From: Tragulus kanchil | Lineage: Eukaryota; Chordata; Mammalia; Artiodactyla; Tragulidae | Length of the DNA stretch: 64,000 nucleotides | Reading direction: 5' to 3' | NCBI GenBank assembly: GCA_022376925.1 | Contig: JAIOJX010000006.1 | Span: 56,632,658 to 56,696,657, forward strand | In this document: positions 35,077 to 46,036 of the stretch, one piece after another | Numbering within the stretch: the first letter of the stretch is position 1 | Layout of the letters: each line of letters opens with the position of its first letter | Notes under the pieces: generated by a model | Database searches by the model: none | Seen by the model: only the letters and a program-made list of their open reading frames with translations | What the model was told of the DNA's origin: nothing | Position numbers and translations under genes: made by a program

Positions 35077-37112
35077 TAGAACATTTTTTTTTTAATTTTT
35101 TTTTTTTTTAAGATTTATCTATTTATTTTGGAGGGGTGGGTGGGGAGGGAGGGGAGCAGGTGGGACACTTCCATTTGTCTTTCATTTCTCTATTTTCATC
35201 CATCTTTGTTCTTTGGCTCTTGTGGGCCTCCCATCACGGTGGCCTCTGTTGTCGCAGAGCACCAGCTCTGGGCGCATGAGCTCCAGAGCTCCCGCTCGGT
35301 AATTGGACACATTGGTCCAGCCGCTCCAGGGCACATGGGATCTTCCCAAGCCAGGGATTGAACCGGCGCCCCTTCCACTGCAAGATGGTGTCCTTACCCA
35401 CTGGACCACCAGGGAAGCCCTAGAACATTTTTTATGCTTCACAAATATATTTACAAACTCAAAACTACAGGAGTCAAATGGTTCACATAGCTCTACTCTT
35501 TCCCAGCAAATAGTTTTAGTCAGCACTGTATAAATTCCTTCACGAAGTATACACGGATATATAAGACCTTTCTATTTGGTAAATGAAACATAATATTCTA
35601 CCCTTTTCCCAGAAAACACAATATTCCTAATTCCTCTTGAAGACTTATTTTACAAATGGCATGTATAATTAAAATATTAGCAAATATGATAGAATTGTGG
35701 ATACTCCTTCTCAAGACTTCAGCACATCCGTTTTTGGATGAGTAGAAACTCAATCGCATCCAGAGCATTTTATAGAATCTCACATGCCTAGGGGCACTGG
35801 GAATACAAATAGAAACTTTTTCATCTTGGAATACTGGTCTATAGATTAGCCCTGACAATAATATTGCAGCTGGGATATAAGATGTTTAGGCTTATAAATG
35901 CTGAAAGGGGTCATAGGCTACAGAATCTGCTGTATAATCCTGAGCAAATTTCTTCTCTATAACTCATAATCTATAATATAGAGATAATAGCAATATATAC
36001 CTTCTTAGGCTGATTTTCAAATAAATTGCCTTGACCCATTGGAGGTGGGAACTATAAAATTGGGGATCTACCTTCAAGAGATTTTGATTTAGCAAGTCTG
36101 GAATAAGGCTTGGACTTTGGAGTTTTTACACTTCTGCAGGATTTCTAATGTGCATCCAAAGCTGACAGCCACAAGTATAGAACATTTTTTTTTTAATTTT
36201 TTTTTTTTTTAAGATTTATCTCTTTATTTTGGAGGGTGGGTGGGGAGGAGGGAGCAGGTGGGACACTTCCATTTGTCTTTCATTTCTCTATTTTCATCCA
36301 TCTTTGTTCTTTGGCTCTTGTGGGCCTCCCATCACGGTGGCCTCTGTTGTCGCAGAGCACCAGCTCTGGGCGCATGAGCTCCAGAGCTCCCGCTCGGTAA
36401 TTGGACACATTGGTCCAGCCGCTCCAGGGCACATGGGATCTTCCCAAGCCAGGGATTGAACCGGCGCCCCTTCCACTGCAAGATGGTGTCCTTACCCACT
36501 GGACCACCAGGGAAGCCCTAGAACATTTTTTATGCTTCACAAATATATTTACAAACTCAAAACTACAGGAGTCAAATGGTTCACATAGCTCTACTCTTTC
36601 CCAGCAAATAGTTTTAGTCAGCACTGTATAAATTCCTTCACGAAGTATACACGGATATATAAGACCTTTCTATTTGGTAAATGAAACATAATATTCTACC
36701 CTTTTCCCAGAAAACACAATATTCCTAATTCCTCTTGAAGACTTATTTTACAAATGGCATGTATAATTAAAATATTAGCAAATATGATAGAATTGTGGAT
36801 ACTCCTTCTCAAGACTTCAGCACATCCGTTTTTGGATGAGTAGAAACTCAATCGCATCCAGAGCATTTTATAGAATCTCACATGCCTAGGGGCACTGGGA
36901 ATACAAATAGAAACTTTTTCATCTTGGAATACTGGTCTATAGATTAGCCCTGACAATAATATTGCAGCTGGGATATAAGATGTTTAGGCTTATAAATGCT
37001 GAAAGGGGTCATAGGCTACAGAATCTGCTGTATAATCCTGAGCAAATTTCTTCTCTATAACTCATAATCTATAATATAGAGATAATAGCAATATATACCT
37101 TCTTAGGCTGAT
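34941..37112 (+). repeat. Tandem duplication 13 (about 1.07 kb x 2)
   Basis: Copy A is 34941-36014 and copy B 36048-37112, offset 1107 falling to 1098. Copy B is shorter near its start: it lacks about 6 bases at 'gatgtttt' and several G bases in the G-rich tract. The junction (36015-36047) contains caaataaattgccttga, a variant of gcaaataaagccttga at 37113-37128, so copy A again runs into a noisy version of the right flank. Confidence 0.94.
35090..35420 (-). mobile_element. CHR-related tRNA-derived SINE with long 3' region
   Basis: On the minus strand the element starts GGGCTTCCCTGGTGG at 35420. It has an A box (tggtccagtgg) and a B box (ggttcaatccc), then the 'gaagatcccatgtgcc' body typical of CHR-type SINEs. 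It continues into a 3' region containing 'aaagaacaaagatgg' and ends in an A/T-rich tail. The perfect 13-base target duplication tagaacatttttt (35077-35089 and 35421-35433) implies a fairly young insertion. Copies made by the tandem duplications are 36191-36518 and, partly, 33930-34028. Confidence 0.85.
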
Positions 37113-39869
37113 GCAAATAAAGCCTTGATGGCTTCCCTGGTGGCACAAATGGTTAGAGGTAATGCTAATGTGTACCTGTTTTGACTGGTACATAATAGGC
37201 ACATACATTCAACCAAAAATGTTATGATTATTAATTGTAACTGAAAAATAGTGGTCAGTTATATCTATCTTTTTGTAGTATCAAGATGACAACTTTCTAG
37301 TTCATACACTGTATTCCACAGATGTGTAAACTGAAAGAAAAAGAATAAATAGCCTGCAAAAGAACATAGCCAGTGCGAATTAAAGATAAATGGAGCCATT
37401 ATTCTACTGAATTTTCCTGTGATTGGCATCTTGGCAGTTTTCTTCCTTAATTCTGCTTTTTCACTGTTGAAGAGTATATATATATATACATGATGATAAT
37501 TTATGTTTACACAAAACTTTGTAAAATCTGCTTAAATTGGTTGCATGGGTCTCCTAAATGGTTATATAGTATTATTCAAATGACTAGAACAAGGGAAAGT
37601 GTTTTCTGAAAATTCTTAGAAGATTTTGAAAAATAATGGAAAGCTACAGTAAAATTCAAATACACATATCAAAGGTAAATTAAACTGTCTTAAATAAGCC
37701 TAAAGAGAAGACTACTAAATGCAATATTTGGTAGTTCTAGGCAGTCTCTCAGAACAGAAAATGCAAATTAGAGGAAAATTTGAATGAAATATAAACTTTA
37801 GTTAATAATAAGTTAATAATGATGTAAATACATACATTAATTATAACAATAGTACCATAATATTGTTTGGGGAAAATTGAATATGGGGTATTCAGGGACG
37901 CTCTGTACTATCTTCATAATTATTTTGAACATATAAAGCTGTTATAAAATGAAAAGAATCTTTTAAAATGTATGCCATATTTCTCCACCAATAAAAAACA
38001 CATTCTCAAATGCTTATCTTCAAAACTGTTCATCTTTAAATTCAATCAGTAACAACACTTAAGGATATAAAAAAAAAAAAATTCAATGATATAAAAAGTG
38101 TAAAATTTAATGTAAAAAATAATAATCTATAAATCTTAGAAAGAAATAAGCTAATCAATCAAGCAACCCAAAGGTAAGAGCAACTCTAAATACTTTATAC
38201 TACCTGAATTCTGATGTATATTACTGTTGTCATCAACATGTATTACATTTGGATATTAGATGTCACTCATGCTCATTTTACTGAGCAGGTTGACTCCTTA
38301 TATAACTTTAGATATATGTCTGGAAAATGTGGCCCAAAATTTATTTTAGTAGTAAATTGTGAAAAGAAAGCTAATACTGAAATAAGGTTTAAATGTATCT
38401 TTGGTTAGGTAAAAATTTCAAATAAAAGTGAATATTAAGGAATTAAATAGAGTCATTAATTTCAAGGGGTTCAATGGTAGGTTTCAAGGCATTCACAGAT
38501 CTCCCAAAGTTGTGCATATATGCTGCATTCATAGTGCTTATCAGCTTTTAAATGTCTATGGATTCCCCAATATTAGAGAACCATTACCTTAATATTTTCA
38601 GTTTCAAGTCATTTCTGTATTTGTAACATCTAGCACTAAATTTTGCATTTAGTACACAACCTTAAAAAAATTGTCTAATGAAGTAGGAATTGGACCAGAA
38701 GGATAAAAGAAAGGAAATTCTATGCTGAGTATAAATGTCAGCTCTTCCTCTAAATACTTACAACACTGTATTTCTATCTCTCAAGTCGTTGGATTCATCT
38801 TTATATCCTTCATTAACATTAGCAAATTAAGGTTGGAAAGTCACTTTTAAGCAAGGAGCCTTGAACTAATGTTTTATACTAAATCCTACCTCTATTTAGT
38901 ATGTTAGTCCAATAATTGATAAGATAATGTCATCCGAGAACTTATGAAATTGTGTCTCTATATCCTCTCAATCCTGGCTAAAAATTAGAAGAAACTAGTT
39001 AATACCTTCAAAATGATAATAAAAAGATTAGCAACTGATACTAAAATCAGTCAAAACTCAAGACTGTTCTTTTAATGCTGCTTTAGAACAGCTGTCTCTT
39101 TTTGTTTTGATGGTATCTTTTAATTCAAAATTAAAAAAATACAGATTCTCACTAATCAGTGTGTCCATGAACTAGAGTAAGTCTTCTGAATTAGTGCTAT
39201 TTTTGGTCTGGACTTCGGGGAAAAATTCTGAAGTTTAAAATGAAAGCCATTGTATTTGTAATTAGTATGCCACTGATCTCACTCAAGGGAAAAAAAAAAA
39301 GCAGAAAGAGATTAGAAAAATTTCCCCTTCAAAAGTAAACTTGGTAAATGAAGAATCGACACAAAGTAGTTATCAAAGACTAATTCTGTGTATGTTGCCT
39401 GTACACACAATGCCAACTTTGAGTTCACACAGGAGTTCCTAGAACAGCCAAGTGTGTACTGTATTGTTTTGACTCCATTCCCTCTGACACATGAAATTAA
39501 GAATAAGAAAACTTTAGTTTAATCAAACCAACCTCTTTAATGAAAAATCAAATTCTGATTATTACTTTGTATTTAATAGCATATGACTTTATAAAATACA
39601 CAATCATTATGATATTTTTTGTTATGATACCAAATCATCTTTAGATTCCTAAGCACATCAAGCTACTTTTCTCCCCTGGGCTTTTATTGTTGCTTCTTAT
39701 TTGTGTAAACTGCCTTCTACCACTTCTCTGAGGTAATTTCCATTTTCTTAATAGAAATATTTTTAATTCCTGTAGTATTTACTTCTGTTTCTTCATAGCA
39801 TAGCCATCATCTCTCCTCTTTGCCTATTGTATAAATTCTTCCCTCTGCTTTCCTCAATTCTTATTTTTT
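35434..39869. other. AT-rich single-copy DNA
   Basis: There is no recognisable gene. 35434-36014 and its copy (to 37112) are unique. A 30-base SINE head (ggcttccctggtggcacaaa) lies at 37131-37150. A short TA run is at 37476-37490. Small frames such as 38214-38408 have no family features. Confidence 0.55.
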
Positions 39870-40466
39870 TAATTCAATATTTTCTGCCTATTTTTTAATT
39901 TGATTGATTATTTGATATTGAGCTGTATGAAATTTTCCATATTTTGGCGACTAATCCCTTATTGATTGGATCACTTGCAAGTACTTTCTTTCATTTAATA
40001 ATCTGTATTTTCATTTTTATTATGATTTCCTTTGTGTCTAAAGCCTTTACATTTAATTAGGTCTCATTTGTTTAATTCTTTTTATTTCCATTGCTCTCGT
40101 AAATGTATCCAAAATGATATTTCCATGATTTATGGAAATTATGCTATATTTTATGCTGATATTTTTAGTATCTAATCTTGTGTTTAAGTTTTTAATCATT
40201 TTGAGTTTATTTCTTCATATGTTGTTAGAAAATGTTCCAATTTTATACTTTTACATGTAGCTGTGCAGTTTTCTCAACACCATTTATTAAAGACATTGTC
40301 TTTTCTTCATTGCATATTCTTGCTTGCTTTATCATAGTGTGTGGGTTTATCTCTGGTTTTTCTATCCTCTTCCACTGACCTCTGTTTCTGTTTTTTTGTG
40401 CCAGTACTGTGCTTCTTTGATTATTATAGCTTTATCATCTAGTCTGTAGTCAAAGACCCTGATTTC

Positions 40467-40492
40467 TCCTCTCTCTCTCTCTCTCTCTCTCT
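40467..40492 (+). repeat. (CT)n microsatellite in L1 arm
   Basis: A CT run that differs in length and interruption between its three duplicated renderings (40467-40492, 41547-41575, 42651-42668). This is a useful indicator of base-calling error or allelic difference between the copies. Confidence 0.85.
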
Positions 40493-40521
40493 TTTATTTT
40501 TCTCAAGATTGCTTTGGTTAT

Positions 40522-40731
40522 TCAGGAAATTTTGTGCTTCCATACAAATACAAACAAAATTTTTTGTCCTAGTTCTGTGAAAAATGTCATTGATAATTTG
40601 ATAGGACTTGCATAGAATCTATAGGTTTCCTGTGTAACTTGAATATTTTGACAATATTGATTCTTCCAATCCAAGAACACAGTATACATATTTTTGTTAT
40701 GATACCAAATCATCTTTAGATTCCTAAGCAC
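40522..40731 (-). pseudogene. L1 ORF2 fragment in the inverted arm
   Basis: The frame reads VFLDWKNQYCQNI, then SPIKLSMTFFTELGQKIL and VWKHKIS, matching the conserved segment after the L1 reverse transcriptase (compare element 1 near 15160-15240). It is cut at the duplication 14 junction. Confidence 0.75.
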
Positions 40732-41436
40732 ATCAAGCTACTTTTCTCCCCTGGGCTTTTATTGTTGCTTCTTATTTGTGTAAACTGCCTTCTACCACTT
40801 CTCTGAGGTAATTTCCATTTTCTTAATAGAAATATTTTTAATTCCTGTAGTATTTACTTCTGTTTCTTCATAGCATAGCCATCATCTCTCCTCTTTGCCT
40901 ATTGTATAAATTCTTCCCTCTGCTTTCCTCAATTCTTATTTTTTTAATTCAATATTTTCTGCCTATTTTTTAATTTGATTGATTATTTGATATTGAGCTG
41001 TATGAAATTTTCCATATTTTGGCGACTAATCCCTTATTGATTGGATCACTTGCAAGTACTTTCTTTCATTTAATAATCTGTATTTTCATTTTTATTATGA
41101 TTTCCTTTGTGTCTAAAGCCTTTACATTTAATTAGGTCTCATTTGTTTAATTCTTTTTATTTCCATTGCTCTCGTAAATGTATCCAAAATGATATTTCCA
41201 TGATTTATGGAAATTATGCTATATTTTATGCTGATATTTTTAGTATCTAATCTTGTGTTTAAGTTTTTAATCATTTTGAGTTTATTTCTTCATATGTTGT
41301 TAGAAAATGTTCCAATTTTATACTTTTACATGTAGCTGTGCAGTTTTCTCAACACCATTTATTAAAGACATTGTCTTTTCTTCATTGCATATTCTTGCTT
41401 GCTTTATCATAGTGTGTGGGTTTATCTCTGGTTTTT

Positions 41437-41547
41437 CTATCCTCTTCCACTGACCTCTGTTTCTGTTTTTTTGTGCCAGTACTGTGCTTCTTTGATTATT
41501 ATAGCTTTATCATCTAGTCTGTAGTCAAAGACCCTGATTTCTCCTGT

Positions 41548-41578
<31 letters not shown>

Positions 41579-43646
41579 TTTTTCTCAAGATTGCTTTGGT
41601 TATTCAGGAAATTTTGTGCTTCCATACAAATACAAACAAAATTTTTTGTCCTAGTTCTGTGAAAAATGTCATTGATAATTTGATAGGACTTGCATAGAAT
41701 CTATAGGTTTCCTGTGTAACTTGAATATTTTGACAATATTGATTCTTCCAATCCAAGAACACAGTATACATATTTCTATCTGTTTGTTCAGCATCTTATA
41801 GTCTCCAGGGTAAAAGTTTTATCCCCTTAGTTAGGTTTAATCCTAGGACTTTTATTCTTTTTCTGATGAGATGATAAATGAGATTGTTTGCTTAATTTCT
41901 TTTTATAATCTTATGTTGCTAGTATAGACAAATGCAAAATATTTCTGAGTATTAATTTTCTATCCTGTGGCTGTACACAATTCATTGATGCACTCTAACA
42001 ATTTTTGGTAGCATGTTTAAGATTTCCTGTGTATATTATCATATCATCTGCAAATGGTGACAGTTTTTTTTCTTCCTTTCCAATTTGGATTCCTTCTATT
42101 TCTTTTTGTCTTCTCAGTGGTTTGTTAAGGATTTCTCAGACTATGTTGAGTAGGAGAGATGAGAATGAACATCTTTGTTTTGTTCCTGATCTTAGAGGAA
42201 ATAGTTTTAGCTTTTCACCATTGATCATAAGCTTTGTTGAGGATTTATCGTGTAAGGTCTTTATTATATTGAAATATGTTCCCTCTAAAGCTTCCTAGGT
42301 GGCACTAAGTGGTAAAGAATCCATCTGTCATTGCAGGAGACATAAGCGACACAGATTCAATCCCTGTGTCAGGAAGATCCCCTGGAGGAAGGCATAGCAA
42401 CGCACTCCAGTATTCTTGCCTAATGAATCCCATGGACAGAGGAGCCTGGCAGGCTACAGTCCATGGGGTCGCAAAGAGTCAAACCTGAAGCAACTTAGCA
42501 TGCATGCATGTGTTCTGTCTATACCCAGCTTCTGGAGATGCCTTTTTAAATCTATCCTCTTCCACTGACCTCTGTTTCTGTTTTTGTGCCAGTACTGTGC
42601 TTCTTTGATTATTATAGCTTTATCATCTAGTCTGTAGTAAGACCCTGACTTTCTCTTCTCTCTCTCTTTATTTTTCTCAAGATTGCTTTGGTTATTCAGG
42701 AAATTTTGTGCTTCCATACAAATACAAACAAAATTTTTTGTCCTAGTTCTGTGAAAAATGTCATTGATAATTTGATAGGACTTGCATAGAATCTATAGGT
42801 TTCCTGTGTAACTTGAATATTTTGACAATATTGATTCTTCCAATCCAAGAACACAGTATACATATTTCTATCTGTTTGTTCAGCATCTTATAGTCTCCAG
42901 GGTAAAAGTTTTATCCCCTTAGTTAGGTTTAATCCTAGGACTTTTATTCTTTTTCTGATGAGATGATAAATGAGATTGTTTGCTTAATTTCTTTTTATAA
43001 TCTTATGTTGCTAGTATAGACAAATGCAAAATATTTCTGAGTATTAATTTTCTATCCTGTGGCTGTACACAATTCATTGATGCACTCTAACAATTTTTGG
43101 TAGCATGTTTAAGATTTCCTGTGTATATTATCATATCATCTGCAAATGGTGACAGTTTTTTTTCTTCCTTTCCAATTTGGATTCCTTCTATTTCTTTTTG
43201 TCTTCTCAGTGGTTTGTTAAGGATTTCTCAGACTATGTTGAGTAGGAGAGATGAGAATGAACATCTTTGTTTTGTTCCTGATCTTAGAGGAAATAGTTTT
43301 AGCTTTTCACCATTGATCATAAGCTTTGTTGAGGATTTATCGTGTAAGGTCTTTATTATATTGAAATATGTTCCCTCTAAAGCTTCCTAGGTGGCACTAA
43401 GTGGTAAAGAATCCATCTGTCATTGCAGGAGACATAAGCGACACAGATTCAATCCCTGTGTCAGGAAGATCCCCTGGAGGAAGGCATAGCAACGCACTCC
43501 AGTATTCTTGCCTAATGAATCCCATGGACAGAGGAGCCTGGCAGGCTACAGTCCATGGGGTCGCAAAGAGTCAAACCTGAAGCAACTTAGCATGCATGCA
43601 TGTGTTCTGTCTATACCCAGCTTCTGGAGATGCCTTTTTTTTAAAT
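41437..43646 (+). repeat. Tandem duplication 15 (about 1.1 kb x 2)
   Basis: Copy A is 41437-42551 and copy B 42553-43646. The offset of 1116 drops to 1092 over the first 150 bases because copy B is missing bases in the CT tract, in 'gtagtcaaagacc' and in a T run. After that the copies agree closely. Errors concentrated at the start of a copy fit a low-quality read or contig end. The unit contains the Bov-tA SINE. Confidence 0.95.
42290..42510 (+). mobile_element. Bov-tA SINE in inverted L1 arm
   Basis: It starts gcttcctaggtggcactaag and has the B-box region (gattcaatccctgtgtcagg), 'ggaagatcccctggagg' and 'ggacagaggagcctggcagg', ending near 'agcatgcatgcatg'. Imperfect target duplication: atgttccctcta (left, about 42275) and gtgttctgtcta (right, about 42511). 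The repeated copy is 43382-43602. Confidence 0.9.
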
Positions 43647-44159
43647 CATAAATTGGGGCTAAATTTTGTCAAAACATTTTTCTGCATCTATTAAGATGAT
43701 TATATGGTATTTATTCTTCAATTTGTTAAGGTAATGTATCACAGTGATTGATTTGCAGATTTTGAAAAACCTTGGAATCTCTAGGTAAAATCTCACTTGA
43801 TCATGGTATATGAGCCTTTGAATGTATTGTCAAACTTGATTTGCTAGTATTTTGTTAAGGATTTTCACATCTGTGTTCATTGGTGATATTGAAAGGGGTG
43901 AATAGGCAGGCTTGGTAAGGAGGTCAGTGGTGTCTATGAAAGAGGAACAGGAGGGGGCACAAACATTTTCTAGTCTAAGTGTTTTTCATGATAAAGATCT
44001 ACTCTGAAACTGACTTTATTATCTTATGGATGAAAACCATTTTGCATTGGAATGTCTCATCTAGTCCTGAAGTCCAGAGACCATCCTTTGGCTAATCTTA
44101 TGTTAATGTTGTGAGAGTGGGTCTAGTAAGATCATTACAGCCTTAAAATATTATTTTTT

Positions 44160-44432
44160 GGGGGGGGGCAGGCGGGCCACTTCTATTGGTCTTTCATTTA
44201 TCTATTTTCATCCATCTTTGTTCTTTGGCAAGTGTGGGCCTCCCATCGCAGTGACCTCTGTCATCACAGAGCACCGGCTCTGGGCACATGCGCTCCAGAG
44301 CTCTGGCACGGTAACTGGATAGATCGGTCCAGTCACTCCGTGGCATGTGGGATCTTCCTAGGCTGGGGTTTGAACTGGCACCCCTTGCACTGCAAGGCGG
44401 TGTCCTTACCCACTGGACTACCAGGGAAGCCC
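44160..44432 (-). mobile_element. CHR-related SINE, second locus
   Basis: Minus strand, starting GGGCTTCCCTGGTAG at 44432, with A box (tggtagtccagtgg) and B box (ggttcaaacccc-like). It shares the whole body and the extended 3' part (aaagaacaaagatggatgaa) with the SINE at 35090-35420, but ends in a C/A tail. Imperfect target duplication aaaatattatttt (44145-44157) and aaaatagtatttt (44437-44449). The duplicated copy is 45334-45606. Confidence 0.85.
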
Positions 44433-44490
44433 AATCAAAATAGTATTTTAATCTATTGTTAGTAACCAACGGGAAAAGTACAAAATGCCT

Positions 44491-44604
44491 TGCCTAAACT
44501 AGTTGCTGAGGGTTATTCTTCTATCCCCCTTCCACTTTCTTTAGCTGTGCCTAAACTAGTTGCTGAGGGTTATTCTTCTATCCCCCTTCCACTTTCTTTA
44601 GCTG
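44491..44604 (+). repeat. Two 57-base direct repeats in LTR U3
   Basis: Two perfect units, 44491-44547 and 44548-44604, start tgcctaaactagttgctgag. Direct repeats of this size in U3 are often enhancer duplications in retroviral LTRs. They also occur in the duplicate at 45665-45778. Confidence 0.85.
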
Positions 44605-44649
44605 GAAGCTTTCTCTATCCCTTTCTTGCTCTACTTCTTCTTTTTTTTT

Positions 44650-44895
44650 TCCCGCCAAATTTCTTTTTTTTTTTTTTTTTTGCGTTTTTGCTTCTACAGA
44701 GTTTTGTTGTTTACAGATATGTATAATTTCAGATTAATCATATGTATATCTCATCCCCCCAATCCCACCCGTCCAGGCCATCACATAGCCCCCATATAAG
44801 ATCCTTAACCCACAGCACATTGACAATAGTTCTCTTTTATATATGATAGTAATGGGCTTCATGTTACTCTTTCCATATCTCTCACCCACTCTTCT
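44650..44895 (-). mobile_element. Truncated L1 3' UTR (antisense) in LTR
   Basis: A poly(T) run (44665-44682) is followed by 'gttttgttgtttacagatat' and 'cacattgacaatagttctc', the reverse complement of the ruminant L1 3' UTR also seen at 60440-60640. Similar T/C-rich flanks (ctacttcttcttt and ctcttctcttcttt) may be its target duplication. Confidence 0.78.
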
Positions 44896-46036
44896 CTTCT
44901 TTAATAAAACTTTTACTGCATGAGGCTCTGAGTGACCAAAGTCAAGGTTTTCAAACCCAAAGTGAAATGTTCTCCTTTGGTGGTCAATAATCTGACACTG
45001 TTCATGCTAAGCTATCTATAGTCATCTATCAATATTGGCTTACAGTATTCTATTTTTGTGATATTTTTGGTTTTGTTATCGCAGGTTGGTAAGGAGGTCA
45101 GTGGTGTCTATGAAAGAGGAACAGGAGGGGGCACAAACATTTTCTAGTCTAAGTGTTTTTCATGATAAAGATCTACTCTGAAACTGACTTTATTATCTTA
45201 TGGATGAAAACCATTTTGCATTGGAATGTCTCATCTAGTCCTGAAGTCCAGAGACCATCCTTTGGCTAATCTTATGTTAATGTTGTGAGAGTGGGTCTAG
45301 TAAGATCATTACAGCCTTAAAATATTATTTTTTGGGGGGGGGCAGGCGGGCCACTTCTATTGGTCTTTCATTTATCTATTTTCATCCATCTTTGTTCTTT
45401 GGCAAGTGTGGGCCTCCCATCGCAGTGACCTCTGTCATCACAGAGCACCGGCTCTGGGCACATGCGCTCCAGAGCTCTGGCACGGTAACTGGATAGATCG
45501 GTCCAGTCACTCCGTGGCATGTGGGATCTTCCTAGGCCGGGGTTTGAACTGGCACCCCTTGCACTGCAAGGCGGTGTCCTTACCCACTGGACTACCAGGG
45601 AAGCCCAATCAAAATAGTATTTTAATCTATTGTTAGTAACCAACGGGAAAAGTACAAAATGCCTTGCCTAAACTAGTTGCTGAGGGTTATTCTTCTATCC
45701 CCCTTCCACTTTCTTTAGCTGTGCCTAAACTAGTTGCTGAGGGTTATTCTTCTATCCCCCTTCCACTTTCTTTAGCTGGAAGCTTTCTCTATCCCTTTCT
45801 TGCTCTACTTCTTCTTTTTTTTTTCCCGCCAAATTTCTTTTTTTTTTTTTTTTTTTGCGTTTTTGCTTCTACAGAGTTTTGTTGTTTACAGATATGTATA
45901 ATTTCAGATTAATCATATGTATATCTCATCCCCCCAATCCCACCCGTCCAGGCCATCACATAGCCCCCATATAAGATCCTTAACCCACAGCACATTGACA
46001 ATAGTTCTCTTTTATATATGATAGTAATGGGCTTCA

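Larger units (their letters stand above)
32873..35182 (+). repeat. Tandem duplication 12 (about 1.16 kb x 2)
   Basis: Copy A is 32873-34028 and copy B 34029-35182, offset 1156, 2 bases shorter in an A tract in copy B. Copy A starts in the last 32 bases of the LTR and ends part-way through a SINE. One difference is gggacatttcc versus gggacacttcc. Confidence 0.96.
39616..41774 (+). repeat. Tandem duplication 14 (about 1.08 kb x 2)
   Basis: Copy A is 39616-40690 and copy B 40691-41774. The offset is 1075, rising to 1082 across a CT microsatellite that differs (40467-40492 versus 41547-41575). The unit joins unique DNA to an antisense L1. Confidence 0.95.
43890..45031 (+). mobile_element. Solo ERV LTR containing a SINE and an L1 tail
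   Basis: The block starts TG at 43890 and ends CA at 45031 with a 4-base target duplication atat (43886-43889 and 45032-45035). Removing it restores the L1 reading gtgatattggcttacag. Its right part holds AATAAA (about 44902) followed by a U5-like stretch (gcatgaggctctgagtgacc to gtcatctatca). A SINE (44160-44432) and an antisense L1 tail (about 44650-44895) have entered it, leaving about 600 bases of LTR. This is a gamma-type LTR by duplication length. The family name is not certain. It is repeated by duplication 16 to about 46206. Confidence 0.72.

Noticed and set aside
44490..44726. 78-residue frame with a repeated peptide (MPKLVAEGYSSIPLPLSL-like)
   Set aside because: The peptide repeat is a translation of the 57-base U3 direct repeats in an LTR, then runs into a poly(T) tract.
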